Assembly (NCBI GenBank): GCA_026984335.1
Contig: JALSSK010000447.1
Coordinates: forward strand, 1 to 35,017
Direction of reading: 5' to 3'
DNA length: 35,017 nucleotides
DNA from: Rhodothermales bacterium
GTDB taxonomy: Bacteria > Bacteroidota > Rhodothermia > Rhodothermales > ISCAR-4553
Part shown: positions 24,451-33,171 of the stretch, one piece after another
How positions within the stretch are numbered: the stretch's first letter is position 1
Layout: each line of letters starts with the position of its first letter
Position numbers and translations under genes: made by a program
Notes under the pieces: model-generated
The model's input: the letters and a program-made list of their open reading frames with translations, nothing else
Told to the model about the DNA's origin: nothing
Database searches by the model: none

Positions 24451-24520
24451 GTTCAAGGTCCGGTGACGAGGAGAAGCGGAGCGCCGGCGAAGCGCGCCAC
24501 GCCCCCTTTGCGCCTTGAAC
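24451..24520. repeat. Inverted repeat in the pdhA-pdhB spacer
   Basis: GTTCAAGG at 24451-24458 and CCTTGAAC at 24513-24520 are perfect complements separated by 54 GC-rich bases. The arm next to pdhA begins right after its stop codon. It could fold in the transcript between the two genes and tune or protect the mRNA, or be a remnant of a dispersed element. Confidence 0.4.
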
Positions 24521-25663
24521 TCACGCGAGGAAGGGATAATCCTTCTGCGTATAGACGTCCTCGTAAATGCTTTCGAGCGGGGGGAACGGGCTGTTCTCGG
24601 CAAACTCGACCGAGCGCCGCACCTCCTCCTTCACGTCCTCGTCCATCGCGTCGAGCGCGTCGAGGTCGGCCATCTCGTGCTCGAGGATATACATTTTCAG
24701 GCGGAGAATCGGGTCTTCGTGCTTCTTCCGTTCCAGCTCTTCCTTCGTCCGGTATTTTCCGGGGTCGCTCATCGAGTGCCCGCGATAGCGGTACGTCCGC
24801 ACTTCGAGGAGCGAGGGCTTGAAGTCCCGCGCCATTGCGACGTGATCCTGCACGGCTTTGGAGACGGCGAAGACGTCCATGCCGTTGACCAGCGACGCTT
24901 CCATGTGATAGCTGAGCGCGTGTTTGATGAACATCGTCTCGGCGAAGGCGCGGGTCGTGGCCGTGCCCATGGCGTACTGGTTGTTCTCGATGATGAAGAC
25001 CACGGGCAGTTCGTAGAGCGCCGCCAGGTTCGAGGCCTCGTGGATGGCGCCCTGACCCACGGCGCCGTCGCCGAAGAACGTGAGGCAGACGCCGTCGTCG
25101 GCCTGGTACTTGTGCGCAAAGGCGATGCCCGTGCCCACCGGCACATGGGCCCCGACGATCCCGTGACCGCCGAAGAACCGGTGTCGGGCGCTGAAGAAAT
25201 GCATCGAGCCGCCCTTGCCGCGCGAGCACCCGTCGATCCTGCCGAAGAGCTCGGCCATGCACTCGTCGGCGCTCATGCCCAGGGCGAGGGCGTGGCCGTG
25301 GTCGCGATAGGCGGTAATGACCGAGTCGCGCCCGATACGGATGGCGTTGACCGCTCCGGTGGAGACGGCTTCCTGGCCGATGTACAGGTGGAGGAAGCCT
25401 CCGATCTTCTGCTTGCCGTACATCTGCGCGGCGCGCTCCTCGAAGCGACGCTGCAACAGCATGCTCCGATACATGGCGAGCACCTGCTCCTCCGACAGCC
25501 CGACGTCCTCGTGACCGTACTGCCCGGCCCGGTACGTCCTGAAGGTCCGGTTGACCCTGATGCTCTTCGGGATATCGACGTCCTGCTGCTCGGCCGTAAG
25601 TCCCTCATCCGCCGCCTTTTTCGGCGTGTGTTTCGGCGTGCGCTTTTTCGTCTCGCTGGCCAT
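24521..25663 (-). CDS. pdhA: Pyruvate dehydrogenase E1 component subunit alpha
   Basis: Alpha subunit of pyruvate dehydrogenase E1. It binds thiamine diphosphate and carries out decarboxylation of pyruvate with reductive acetylation of E2. From the ATG at 25663 it has 380 residues. The thiamine-diphosphate motif is G-D-G-A-V-G-Q-G through E-N-N, with G-S-M-H-F-F upstream and the phosphorylation-loop-like Y-R-Y-R-G-H-S-M-S-D-P downstream. A Lys/Thr-rich extension of about 30 residues precedes the conserved core (L-Y-I-G-Q-E-A-V). The frame remains open to 26032, but the upstream sequence looks non-coding and GGAAACAT precedes this ATG. It is first in pdhA-pdhB-pdhC and divergent from an ECF sigma gene. 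Confidence 0.95.
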   Translation of the reverse strand: MASETKKRTPKHTPKKAADEGLTAEQQDVDIPKSIRVNRTFRTYRAGQYGHEDVGLSEEQVLAMYRSMLLQRRFEERAAQMYGKQKIGGFLHLYIGQEAVSTGAVNAIRIGRDSVITAYRDHGHALALGMSADECMAELFGRIDGCSRGKGGSMHFFSARHRFFGGHGIVGAHVPVGTGIAFAHKYQADDGVCLTFFGDGAVGQGAIHEASNLAALYELPVVFIIENNQYAMGTATTRAFAETMFIKHALSYHMEASLVNGMDVFAVSKAVQDHVAMARDFKPSLLEVRTYRYRGHSMSDPGKYRTKEELERKKHEDPILRLKMYILEHEMADLDALDAMDEDVKEEVRRSVEFAENSPFPPLESIYEDVYTQKDYPFLA

Positions 25664-26046
25664 ATGTTTCCATGCTTGAGTGGTAGTCCGGGGGATGGCA
25701 CGCGCATCTTTTACCCGCCTTCGTCGTCCTGGTATTTTGGTGGAGCGCGACGCGAAGGCCCTTTCGATGCGAGCTTGTGAAAATAAGACTTTTGCAGTCG
25801 CAAAACCCAGCATTAACCCGTTCTTTATGGGAACCTCGCGCACGGAACGCAAACCGGGGCGTCTCGTTGAAGAGGCGCAACGCCGGTGCGAAGGCGCCGC
25901 CTTCGGCCACTCCCGCCCCGACTCCACCGCCCGCATGCCCCCGTCGAACCGAACCTGCGTCCACTCCGGAAGATGCGTCCACGCCAAATGTAACGAACAT
26001 GTAACACGCGCTACGATCTTTTGCAGGAACAACGAGAAGGTGTAAC
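25664..26046. other. Divergent regulatory spacer between pdhA and the ECF sigma gene
   Basis: This 383-base spacer has no convincing gene. It contains a perfect inverted repeat TTTTGC-AGTC-GCAAAA at 25790-25805, which is operator-like in size and lies about 130 bases before pdhA. GAGAAGG just before 26041 is a plausible ribosome binding site for the GTG start of the sigma factor. No clear -35/-10 pair could be assigned. Confidence 0.45.
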
Positions 26047-26676
26047 GTGCCTAAACTCAAGCAGACCCAAGCACAAGAGCCCAGTACGAAGGCCCGGTCC
26101 GCGCGCGCTCCCATCGATCTTGAGGCCCTCCTCGAAGGCGACCCCAAGGCCTTCGAACAGCTGGTGCAACAGGAGAGCACGCGCCTCTATCGCGTGATCT
26201 ATCGGATCGTCAACGATCATCATGAAGCGGAAAGTGTGTTGCAGGAAACGTTTCTGCAGGCCTACAAACGCTTTCACACCTTCCGCCGGGAATCCAAGGT
26301 GACCACGTGGCTCTATGCCATCGGCATCAACCTCGCGCGAGCCTCGCTCCGGAAATCACGCCGATACGATACCCTCTCCGACGAAGACATCGAGCGGCTC
26401 CAGCCCGGCTTCTCGCGGGGGATGCATACCGGCAACTACGAAGCCTGGAACCCGCACAAAATGGCCGAGCGCTCCGAACGCAAACGGCTGGTCCACGAAG
26501 CCATACGGAAACTCCCGCCCGACTATCGCCTCGTCGTCACCCTGCGCGACATCGAAGAGCTTTCGACGGCGGAGGTGGCGCACATACTCAACATCAGTGA
26601 CGGCGCCGTGCGCGTCCGCCTGCACCGCGCGCGACAGGCCCTCCGCAGCCTGCTCGACCGTTACTTTCGCTCGTGA
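26047..26676 (+). CDS. RNA polymerase sigma factor, ECF (sigma-70 family)
   Basis: Extracytoplasmic-function sigma factor of 209 residues. Region 2 lies at about 30-100, with N-D-H-H-E-A-E-S-V-L-Q-E-T-F and T-W-L-Y-A-I-G-I-N-L-A-R. Region 4 lies at about 145-205, with L-P-P-D-Y-R-L-V-V-T-L-R-D-I-E and the helix-turn-helix S-T-A-E-V-A-H-I-L-N-I-S-D-G-A-V-R-V-R-L-H-R-A-R. Between them is a linker without region 3. The GTG start is supported by GAGAAGG upstream. A polar, Lys/Gln/Thr-rich N-terminal extension precedes region 2. The downstream anti-sigma gene overlaps its stop, so the two form a regulatory pair. Confidence 0.93.
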   Translation: MPKLKQTQAQEPSTKARSARAPIDLEALLEGDPKAFEQLVQQESTRLYRVIYRIVNDHHEAESVLQETFLQAYKRFHTFRRESKVTTWLYAIGINLARASLRKSRRYDTLSDEDIERLQPGFSRGMHTGNYEAWNPHKMAERSERKRLVHEAIRKLPPDYRLVVTLRDIEELSTAEVAHILNISDGAVRVRLHRARQALRSLLDRYFRS

Positions 26677-27017
26677 TTTCATTCGTAAACGAGAGGACTT
26701 CACCTCGCATCAAGATGCTTCATCTCCTTGAGAAAATACGCAGGATCTTTCGCCCCTCCCCCTCCTGCCAGGAAGTCAACCGCTTTCTCGCCGAATATAT
26801 CGAGGGCGTGCTGCCCGCCGAAACACAGGCGCGCTTCAAAATGCATCTCGATCAGTGCGCGAAGTGCAAACCCTACTTTGAGCAATATCTGATGACCCTC
26901 GAACTGGTCAAGGAAGACGAGGAAGTCAACCCGCCGGAGGAACTGCTCGAACACACGATCGAGTTTCTGCGCGCGCACCTCAACCTCAAGAACGGGGAAG
27001 ACCGGAACGACGCCTGA
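26673..27017 (+). CDS. Zinc-finger anti-sigma factor
   Basis: Probable anti-sigma factor of 114 residues, or 100 if the ATG at 26715 is used. The GTG at 26673 overlaps the sigma stop as GTGA, suggesting translational coupling. The zinc-binding anti-sigma (ZAS) pattern is visible: a Cys near residue 32 (S-C-Q-E-V), then H-L-D-Q-C-A-K-C (H-x3-C-x2-C). There is no membrane helix, so it appears to be a soluble ZAS protein, perhaps sensing redox or metal state in the cytoplasm. It is expected to sequester the sigma factor encoded just upstream. The C-terminal part is acidic and helical, without a recognised domain. Confidence 0.85.
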   Translation: MISFVNERTSPRIKMLHLLEKIRRIFRPSPSCQEVNRFLAEYIEGVLPAETQARFKMHLDQCAKCKPYFEQYLMTLELVKEDEEVNPPEELLEHTIEFLRAHLNLKNGEDRNDA

Positions 27018-27142
27018 AGGCCTCCCGGCCCCGGAGACCCGGGGAAACCCACCGCCCGAAACCGCGCCCGTGCACGGCATTCGTCTTTTGCCGAATTATT
27101 AGCGATATTCCGGCGCACGATAAACAGGACCACCGATTCGCT

Positions 27143-27916
27143 TTGGAGCCTTCCCCATCCCCGCCCGCCGATCGGACCGGCCATGAGATCGCCGGGCGCG
27201 CGCTGGTCATCATCCCCACCTACAACGAAGCCCGGAACATCCGGACGGTGCTCGAACAGACGCTCGCGCTCCCGGAAGACCTGCACGTGCTCGTCGTCGA
27301 TGACGGTTCCCCGGACGGCACCGCCGAGCGCGTGCGCGAGCTTCAGCGTCGTTTCCCCGGTCGCATTCACCTCATCGAACGCCCGGCCAAGCAGGGGCTC
27401 GGCACGGCCTACCTCGCCGGCTTCCGCTTCGCCCTCGCGCACGAGTACACGTACATCTGCGAGATGGACGCCGACCTCTCGCACAACCCGCAGGATCTGC
27501 CCCGCCTGATCGAACCCGTCCGATCGGGACGCGCCGACCTCGCCATCGGCTCGCGCTACGTGGACGGGGTGCGGGTGATGAACTGGCCGCTCTCCCGGCT
27601 CATCCTCTCCTACGGCGCCGGCATCTATACGCGCCTCATCACCCGCCTGCCCGTCCGCGACGTGACGGCGGGTTTCAAATGCTTTCACCGCCGCGTGCTC
27701 GAAGCCATCGACCTCGCCCGCGTCAAGTCGAACGGGTATTCGTTTCAGATCGAGATGAACTACCGGGCCTGGCGCAAGGGCTTCCGTCTCGTCGAGGCGC
27801 CGATCATCTTCACCGAACGCACCGAGGGGCAGTCGAAGATGAGCAAAGCCATCGTCCGCGAGGCCGCCCTCAAGGTGTGGGAACTGCGCCTGCGAAGCCT
27901 CATCGGCAAGCTCTGA
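27143..27916 (+). CDS. Polyprenol-phosphate mannosyltransferase-like GT2 glycosyltransferase
   Basis: Family 2 glycosyltransferase of 257 residues, like dolichol/polyprenol-phosphate mannose synthase (DPM1/Ppm1). It would transfer a hexose from a nucleotide sugar to a polyprenyl phosphate at the inner membrane face. Motifs are I-I-P-T-Y-N-E-A at the N terminus, V-V-D-D-G-S-P-D-G-T, the metal-binding M-D-A-D-L-S-H-N-P, G-S-R-Y-V-D-G, and D-V-T-A-G-F-K with the later F-Q-I-E-M. No C-terminal membrane helices are visible, as in the soluble DPM1 group. A TTG at 27143 is the only reasonable start in frame. Mannose as donor is the usual family activity but is not proven here. Confidence 0.88.
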   Translation: MEPSPSPPADRTGHEIAGRALVIIPTYNEARNIRTVLEQTLALPEDLHVLVVDDGSPDGTAERVRELQRRFPGRIHLIERPAKQGLGTAYLAGFRFALAHEYTYICEMDADLSHNPQDLPRLIEPVRSGRADLAIGSRYVDGVRVMNWPLSRLILSYGAGIYTRLITRLPVRDVTAGFKCFHRRVLEAIDLARVKSNGYSFQIEMNYRAWRKGFRLVEAPIIFTERTEGQSKMSKAIVREAALKVWELRLRSLIGKL

Positions 27917-27930
27917 GGCCCTCTCCCGTC

Positions 27931-27956
27931 GCGATTTGTTTTTTTGATTAAATCGC
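27931..27956. terminator. Weak hairpin after the GT2 gene
   Basis: GCGATTT (27931-27937) pairs with AAATCGC (27950-27956) around a T-rich 12-base loop. It lies just after the stop at 27916. The T run is inside the loop rather than after the stem, so function as a terminator is doubtful. Confidence 0.25.
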
Positions 27957-28067
27957 CCCGAACGAGGCCGCGCCCCCCTTTCCCACCGCACTTACCATTC
28001 CTCGAACACTTATTTTCCCGCGCCGCTCCCGCGACTCCCTTTTCCGATCACGAAACACCCATCCGCC

Positions 28068-29324
<1,257 letters not shown>

Positions 29325-29342
29325 CCCGGTCCGGCTTTTCCC

Positions 29343-29380
29343 GAAAAAGCGCGCGGAGGTCGAACTTCGCGCGCTTTTCG
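29343..29380. terminator. Bidirectional terminator between icd and the DUF3524 glycosyltransferase gene
   Basis: AAAAGCGCGCG (29345-29355) and CGCGCGCTTTT (29368-29378) are perfect complements around a 12-base loop, with A- and T-rich ends on both strands. The convergent genes end at 29324 (+) and 29382 (-). Confidence 0.88.
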
Positions 29381-29381
29381 T

Positions 29382-30539
29382 TTACGCCGCCGGGGCATCT
29401 TCCCGCACGCCCACGCTTTCGACCAGGTCATCGAAGCGCCGGACGTGCGTGCGCCAGTCGAGGCGTTCCGGGATGCTTCGGAGCGTGTCCACCGGCAGCG
29501 GGCGCTCCTCGCCCTTGAGAATGGCCGCCATGATGTGAAAAAGCTCGTCCTCGTCCTCATAGAGCACCGGCGCGTGAAGGAGCGGGCGATGGAGCGAGCC
29601 GGGGATGAGTTCGGGGTAGCTCAGACGGTTCGGAAGGAGGGGGTGAGAGCCGCAATAAATGGCTTCCATGACGGCGATGCCGAAGAACTCGTGGAGCGAA
29701 GTGGAAACGATGAGGTCGGCGCGGTGAAGCAGGCGACTGTACTCCTCGAAATCCTCCGCATACCCGTAGTGAAGGATGCGTTCGGCATAGCGTTCGAAGG
29801 CCTGTTCGAACTCGGAGGGTTTCTCCTCGAAATGCTCGCCCGCAAGGATCAGACGAAAGCGGAAGCCCGCGTCGTCGAGACGGTTCATGAGGCGGAAGAA
29901 GGCCTTCGGGTTCTTGTCGTACTCCCATCGCTGGTTCCACAGGACGATGGGCGGCTTCATGCCCGGCCCCCACTCGTGCGCCGGATAGTCCGCCCGGTAG
30001 CGGTCGTGCGCGGCGAGGTCCATGCCGAGGTGCAGCACCTCGCACTTTTGCCGGATCTCGGCGACGGTGCGGAGGTGGGTGTAGTCCGGGAAGCGATGCA
30101 GCAGCACGGGCAGCGCCTCCATGAACTCCTCGTGGTGAAAGCGCGAGTTGAAGACGACCCGGTCGGCGGCGAGGCACGAAAGGTAGTTGATGTAGCCGTA
30201 CGTCTCGTCCCGCTCAGTTCCTTCCGGAAGCGGATAGGTGAGCTGGTTCTCGTGGAGATAGTAGATCACCGGAATGCCCGCGAAGCGCCGACGCGTCAGG
30301 GCCAGGAAGGCGGGCAGATTGACCATGTCCGTGGCGAAGATGACGTCCGGCACGAATCCCTGCTCGAGCGCCTGCAGCGCCTTGCGCGCCATCGTGACCG
30401 CCCCGCCGTGCATGCGCCATTTCCAGAAGCGCGCCGTCATCGTGACGGGATGGATCGTGTGGCGGCTGTGCTTGCGAAATCCGTCGAGAAAGTTGCGGTG
30501 GGAACCGCCGTACCAGGGTTCCAGCGCCAGGACCTTCAT
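29382..30539 (-). CDS. DUF3524-family glycosyltransferase, tRNA-queuosine mannosyltransferase (QTMAN/GTDC1) homologue
   Basis: Predicted GT-B glycosyltransferase of 385 residues. The N-terminal domain carries the DUF3524 signature: L-E-P-W-Y-G-G-S-H at residues 6-14, T-A-R-F-W-K-W-R-M-H-G-G-A, Y-L-H-E-N-Q-L-T-Y-P and C-L-A-A-D-R-V-V-F-N-S. The C-terminal donor domain has W-N-Q-R-W-E-Y-D-K-N-P and the E-x7-E type loop H-E-F-F-G-I-A-V-M-E-A-I-Y-C-G. From memory the same blocks occur in vertebrate GTDC1, identified as the enzyme that mannosylates queuosine in tRNA-Asp. The bacterial substrate is not shown by the sequence. The start at 30539 begins the conserved M-K-V-L-A-L-E-P block. A 90-residue orphan gene lies 48 bases upstream on the same strand. 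Confidence 0.9.
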   Translation of the reverse strand: MKVLALEPWYGGSHRNFLDGFRKHSRHTIHPVTMTARFWKWRMHGGAVTMARKALQALEQGFVPDVIFATDMVNLPAFLALTRRRFAGIPVIYYLHENQLTYPLPEGTERDETYGYINYLSCLAADRVVFNSRFHHEEFMEALPVLLHRFPDYTHLRTVAEIRQKCEVLHLGMDLAAHDRYRADYPAHEWGPGMKPPIVLWNQRWEYDKNPKAFFRLMNRLDDAGFRFRLILAGEHFEEKPSEFEQAFERYAERILHYGYAEDFEEYSRLLHRADLIVSTSLHEFFGIAVMEAIYCGSHPLLPNRLSYPELIPGSLHRPLLHAPVLYEDEDELFHIMAAILKGEERPLPVDTLRSIPERLDWRTHVRRFDDLVESVGVREDAPAA

Positions 30540-30587
30540 GCTGCTCGCCTCGAAATGATTCTCAAAACCGTGTGCTTGCCGGGGCGC

Positions 30588-30860
30588 TCACGCCTCGTCC
30601 ACCCCGTCGGCTTCCTCACGGTGGGCGGTCCCGACCTGTTCTCGAAGCAAAGCCTCCTCCTCCGCTTCCGTCGCCGGACGCACGATGGAGACGGCGCGCA
30701 CCTGCAGTTTTTCCCGCAAAACCGTATCGCGCACCTCATTCGCCGTGATCAACTGCTCCTCGCCCGGTTTGAGCACCAGCGTCCGCGTCGCCATGGCGAT
30801 CTTCACCGGACGCGGGTTTGTGTTCTTGATGAGCATTCCTTTGCGTTTGCGGGTAGTCAT
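30588..30860 (-). CDS. Small 90-residue protein of unknown function
   Basis: Begins at the ATG at 30860, with GGAGAGAG 7 bases upstream, and has 90 residues. The N terminus is basic (M-T-T-R-K-R-K-G). Residues about 9-60 look like a compact beta/alpha domain: L-I-K-N-T-N, V-K-I-A-M-A, T-L-V-L-K-P-G-E-E and a helix-prone E-V-R-D-T-V-L-R, then V-R-A-V-S-I-V-R-P. The last 25 residues are acidic (E-A-E-E-E-A-L-L-R). No family was recognised. It precedes the DUF3524 gene by 48 bases on the same strand and may be co-transcribed. The good ribosome binding site and sensible composition support a real gene. Confidence 0.65.
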   Translation of the reverse strand: MTTRKRKGMLIKNTNPRPVKIAMATRTLVLKPGEEQLITANEVRDTVLREKLQVRAVSIVRPATEAEEEALLREQVGTAHREEADGVDEA

Positions 30861-31059
30861 GCAGAATCTCTCTCCGTGTCTTAGATTGGGGGGGCGACGC
30901 GCGCGCGGTTCCGGTCTTGACGATGCGCGTTCAGTATACGAAGTTTTCGTCGGCATAGGGACCCCCGGCGCCGGGATCGGCGCGTCTCGCTTCTTTTTTC
31001 ACCATTTTCCAATCCACGGCGCGATGCGCGTCCCGCCTCTGCGACACGTCCCGGCCGCG

Positions 31060-31752
31060 ATGACCACGGCGGCAAGCACGGTGTGGCGCGGCCTGCTCCG
31101 GCTCCTGGCGCCGCCGTGTTGCCTCGGGTGCGGCGCTCCGGCGGACGACGGGCCGGTGTGCCGGAGCTGCCTGCGCCGCCTCGAGCGCGCCGACGCCGAC
31201 GACCTGGCCGCGCGGCTGGCCGCCCTGCCCGGCCCGGCCTCACCGTTCGAGGACGCCTTCGCGCTGTGGGTCTTCGATCAGGGGGGCACGCTCCGGCGCA
31301 TCCAGCACACCCTCAAATACGGCAACCGTCCCGCCTATGGCCGCCGGCTCGGCGCGCTCATCGGGCAGGCGCATCGGGCCTCCGCCCGTCCGCGCCCGGA
31401 CCTCGTGACGCCCGTGCCGCTTCACCGGGTGCGGCTCTACGAACGCGGATACAACCAGAGTGCGCTCCTGGCCGAGGGCCTGGCCGAAACGCTCGGGACG
31501 CCGTGCCACCCCGAAGCGCTCCGCCGCATCCGCGCCACCCGCTCTCAGACCACCCTCTCCCGTCGCCGCCGGTGGGAAAACGTCTTCGGCGCGTTCGAGG
31601 TCGCCGTGCCGGAAGCCGTCACGGGTCGGCGCGTCCTCCTCGTCGACGACGTGCTGACCACGGGCGCCACCGCCACCGCCGCCGCGCTCGCGCTCCGCGA
31701 GGCCGGCGCCGCCGCCGTCGACCTGGCCGCACTCGCCCTCGCCCGCGGCTGA
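31060..31752 (+). CDS. comF: ComF family protein (phosphoribosyltransferase-like)
   Basis: Protein of 230 residues from the ATG at 31060; an ATG at 31024 would add twelve. The N-terminal zinc ribbon has C-C-L-G-C-G and C-R-S-C. The ComF blocks L-K-Y-G-N-R-P, P-V-P-L-H-R-V-R-L-Y-E-R-G-Y-N-Q-S and the PRPP-binding motif R-V-L-L-V-D-D-V-L-T-T-G-A-T-A are all present. ComF relatives take part in DNA uptake during natural transformation; many bacteria without known competence also have them. The gene ends only 10 bases from the convergent ABC ATPase gene. Confidence 0.93.
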   Translation: MTTAASTVWRGLLRLLAPPCCLGCGAPADDGPVCRSCLRRLERADADDLAARLAALPGPASPFEDAFALWVFDQGGTLRRIQHTLKYGNRPAYGRRLGALIGQAHRASARPRPDLVTPVPLHRVRLYERGYNQSALLAEGLAETLGTPCHPEALRRIRATRSQTTLSRRRRWENVFGAFEVAVPEAVTGRRVLLVDDVLTTGATATAAALALREAGAAAVDLAALALARG

Positions 31753-31762
31753 GCGGCACGCG

Positions 31763-32410
31763 TCACCGGTAGTCCTCCACGCACAGCGCCGCATCGCACC
31801 GGGCGGCTTCGGCGGGGTCGTTCGTGGCGACGACGATGAGACGGCCCGCCGCCTGCCGCTCCGCGATGATCCGCGCCACCATCTCGCGCCCGGGCTCGTC
31901 GAGGTTGGACGTGGGCTCGTCGAGCAGGAGCATCGGCGGATCGGCGAGGAGCGCGGCGGCGAAGCGTATGCGTTGCTTCATGCCGGACGAATACGTGGCC
32001 ACGCGGTCGTCGGCGCGAGGCAGAAGGGTCACCGCTCGCAGCGCGGCTTCGATGCGCGCGGCGGCCCCGGGGAGGCGGCGCGCGCGGGCGATGAACCGGA
32101 GGTTCTCCCGCGCCGTGAAGTCGTCGTACACGTTCAGATACGGCGCGACCATGCCGGTGTGGAGGGGACGATCCTCTCCGGAGATCACGCGCCCGCCTGC
32201 GATCAGCGTCACCGTGCCGCGCACGGGCTCCATCACCCCGGCGAGGATCCGGAGGAGCGTCGATTTGCCCGAACCGTTCGCGCCCGTCACCGCGAGCGTG
32301 CGCCCGCCTTCGAGCCGAAACGTCAGCTTCCGAAAAAGAATGCGCCGGCCAAAACGATGCCCCACGTTCTCGACGTCGAGGCGGGCTATCGGAGAGCGGT
32401 CTTCGGTCAC
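31763..32410 (-). CDS. ABC transporter ATP-binding protein (CcmA-like)
   Basis: ATPase subunit of 215 residues. Walker A is G-A-N-G-S-G-K-S-T at residues 43-51, the signature is Y-S-S-G-M-K-Q-R, and Walker B is M-L-L-L-D-E-P-T-S-N-L-D. The position of the H-loop histidine reads A-T-N-D, so Asn replaces the usual His. The size and the single domain resemble CcmA of the haem/cytochrome c maturation exporter, but no permease or ccm gene is next to it, so the partner is unknown. It is divergent from the DUF4399 lipoprotein gene and convergent with comF. The family is certain and the transported substrate is not. Confidence 0.9.
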   Translation of the reverse strand: MTEDRSPIARLDVENVGHRFGRRILFRKLTFRLEGGRTLAVTGANGSGKSTLLRILAGVMEPVRGTVTLIAGGRVISGEDRPLHTGMVAPYLNVYDDFTARENLRFIARARRLPGAAARIEAALRAVTLLPRADDRVATYSSGMKQRIRFAAALLADPPMLLLDEPTSNLDEPGREMVARIIAERQAAGRLIVVATNDPAEAARCDAALCVEDYR

Positions 32411-32605
32411 GAGCCTGGCGCGATGCGGCGGCGAAAGGGCGGGTTTGCGGGGAGAAGATACGCGCCCGACCGGCTTTTCGCCATGAAGATCGTGCGAGAG
32501 CGCCCCGCCCCTTCGCCCTTCTTTCGAACACGAGCGCGGGAGGTCCTTTCTTCAGTATCTTTCCGCGTCAACCTTTCTCCCTCATTCATCCCACCTACCG
32601 TACCC

Positions 32606-33067
32606 ATGAAAAGGTTTGTTTTGCTCTCCCCCGTTCTGATCGTCGTTCTCACGTTCGGGCTCGCCGCGTGCGGCGGCCAAAAGGAGTCGCCCGCACCCGA
32701 GAGCGCCGAGCCCTCCGCCGAAGCCGCACCGGAGGTCCGCGTGTTCTTCGTCGAGCCTGCCGACTCCTCCGTCGTGCCCACGACGTTTCACGTGGTGATG
32801 GGGGTGAAGGGCCTCTCCGTGGCGCCCGCGGGCGAGGTGAAGGAGGGCTCCGGCCATCTCCACATCCTCGTCGATACGACGTTCGTCCCTGCCGGGCAGG
32901 TGATCCCGAAGGACGAGCATCATCTCCACTTCGGCGCCGGTGCGCTCGAAGCCGACCTGACGCTTCCCCCCGGCCCGCACACGCTCCGTCTTCAGTTCGC
33001 CAACGGCGCGCACGTGGCCCTCGAAGGGGACCGGTACCGGGACGAGATCCACGTCACGGTGCAATGA
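32606..33067 (+). CDS. DUF4399 domain-containing lipoprotein
   Basis: Exported lipoprotein of 153 residues. The signal peptide ends in a lipobox L-A-A-C with the lipidated Cys at residue 22, followed by a Ser/Glu/Ala/Pro-rich linker. The rest matches the DUF4399 pattern: V-F-F-V-E-P-A-D, F-H-V-V-M-G-V-K-G, G-H-L-H-I-L-V-D, the histidine-rich D-E-H-H-L-H-F-G and T-L-R-L-Q-F-A. The conserved histidines suggest metal binding, but the domain's function is unknown. The start at 32606 is fixed by the signal peptide. About 100 bases separate it from the Asp-box gene downstream. Confidence 0.88.
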   Translation: MKRFVLLSPVLIVVLTFGLAACGGQKESPAPESAEPSAEAAPEVRVFFVEPADSSVVPTTFHVVMGVKGLSVAPAGEVKEGSGHLHILVDTTFVPAGQVIPKDEHHLHFGAGALEADLTLPPGPHTLRLQFANGAHVALEGDRYRDEIHVTVQ

Positions 33068-33171
33068 GTGGAAGAGCCGACGCCGGGGATCCCCGGGGGA
33101 CGGCATCTCTTTTGGCCCTGATCATGCGTCCCGGATCGCGTATCCTGTCCGGAAATCGCCGTACGCGCTCC

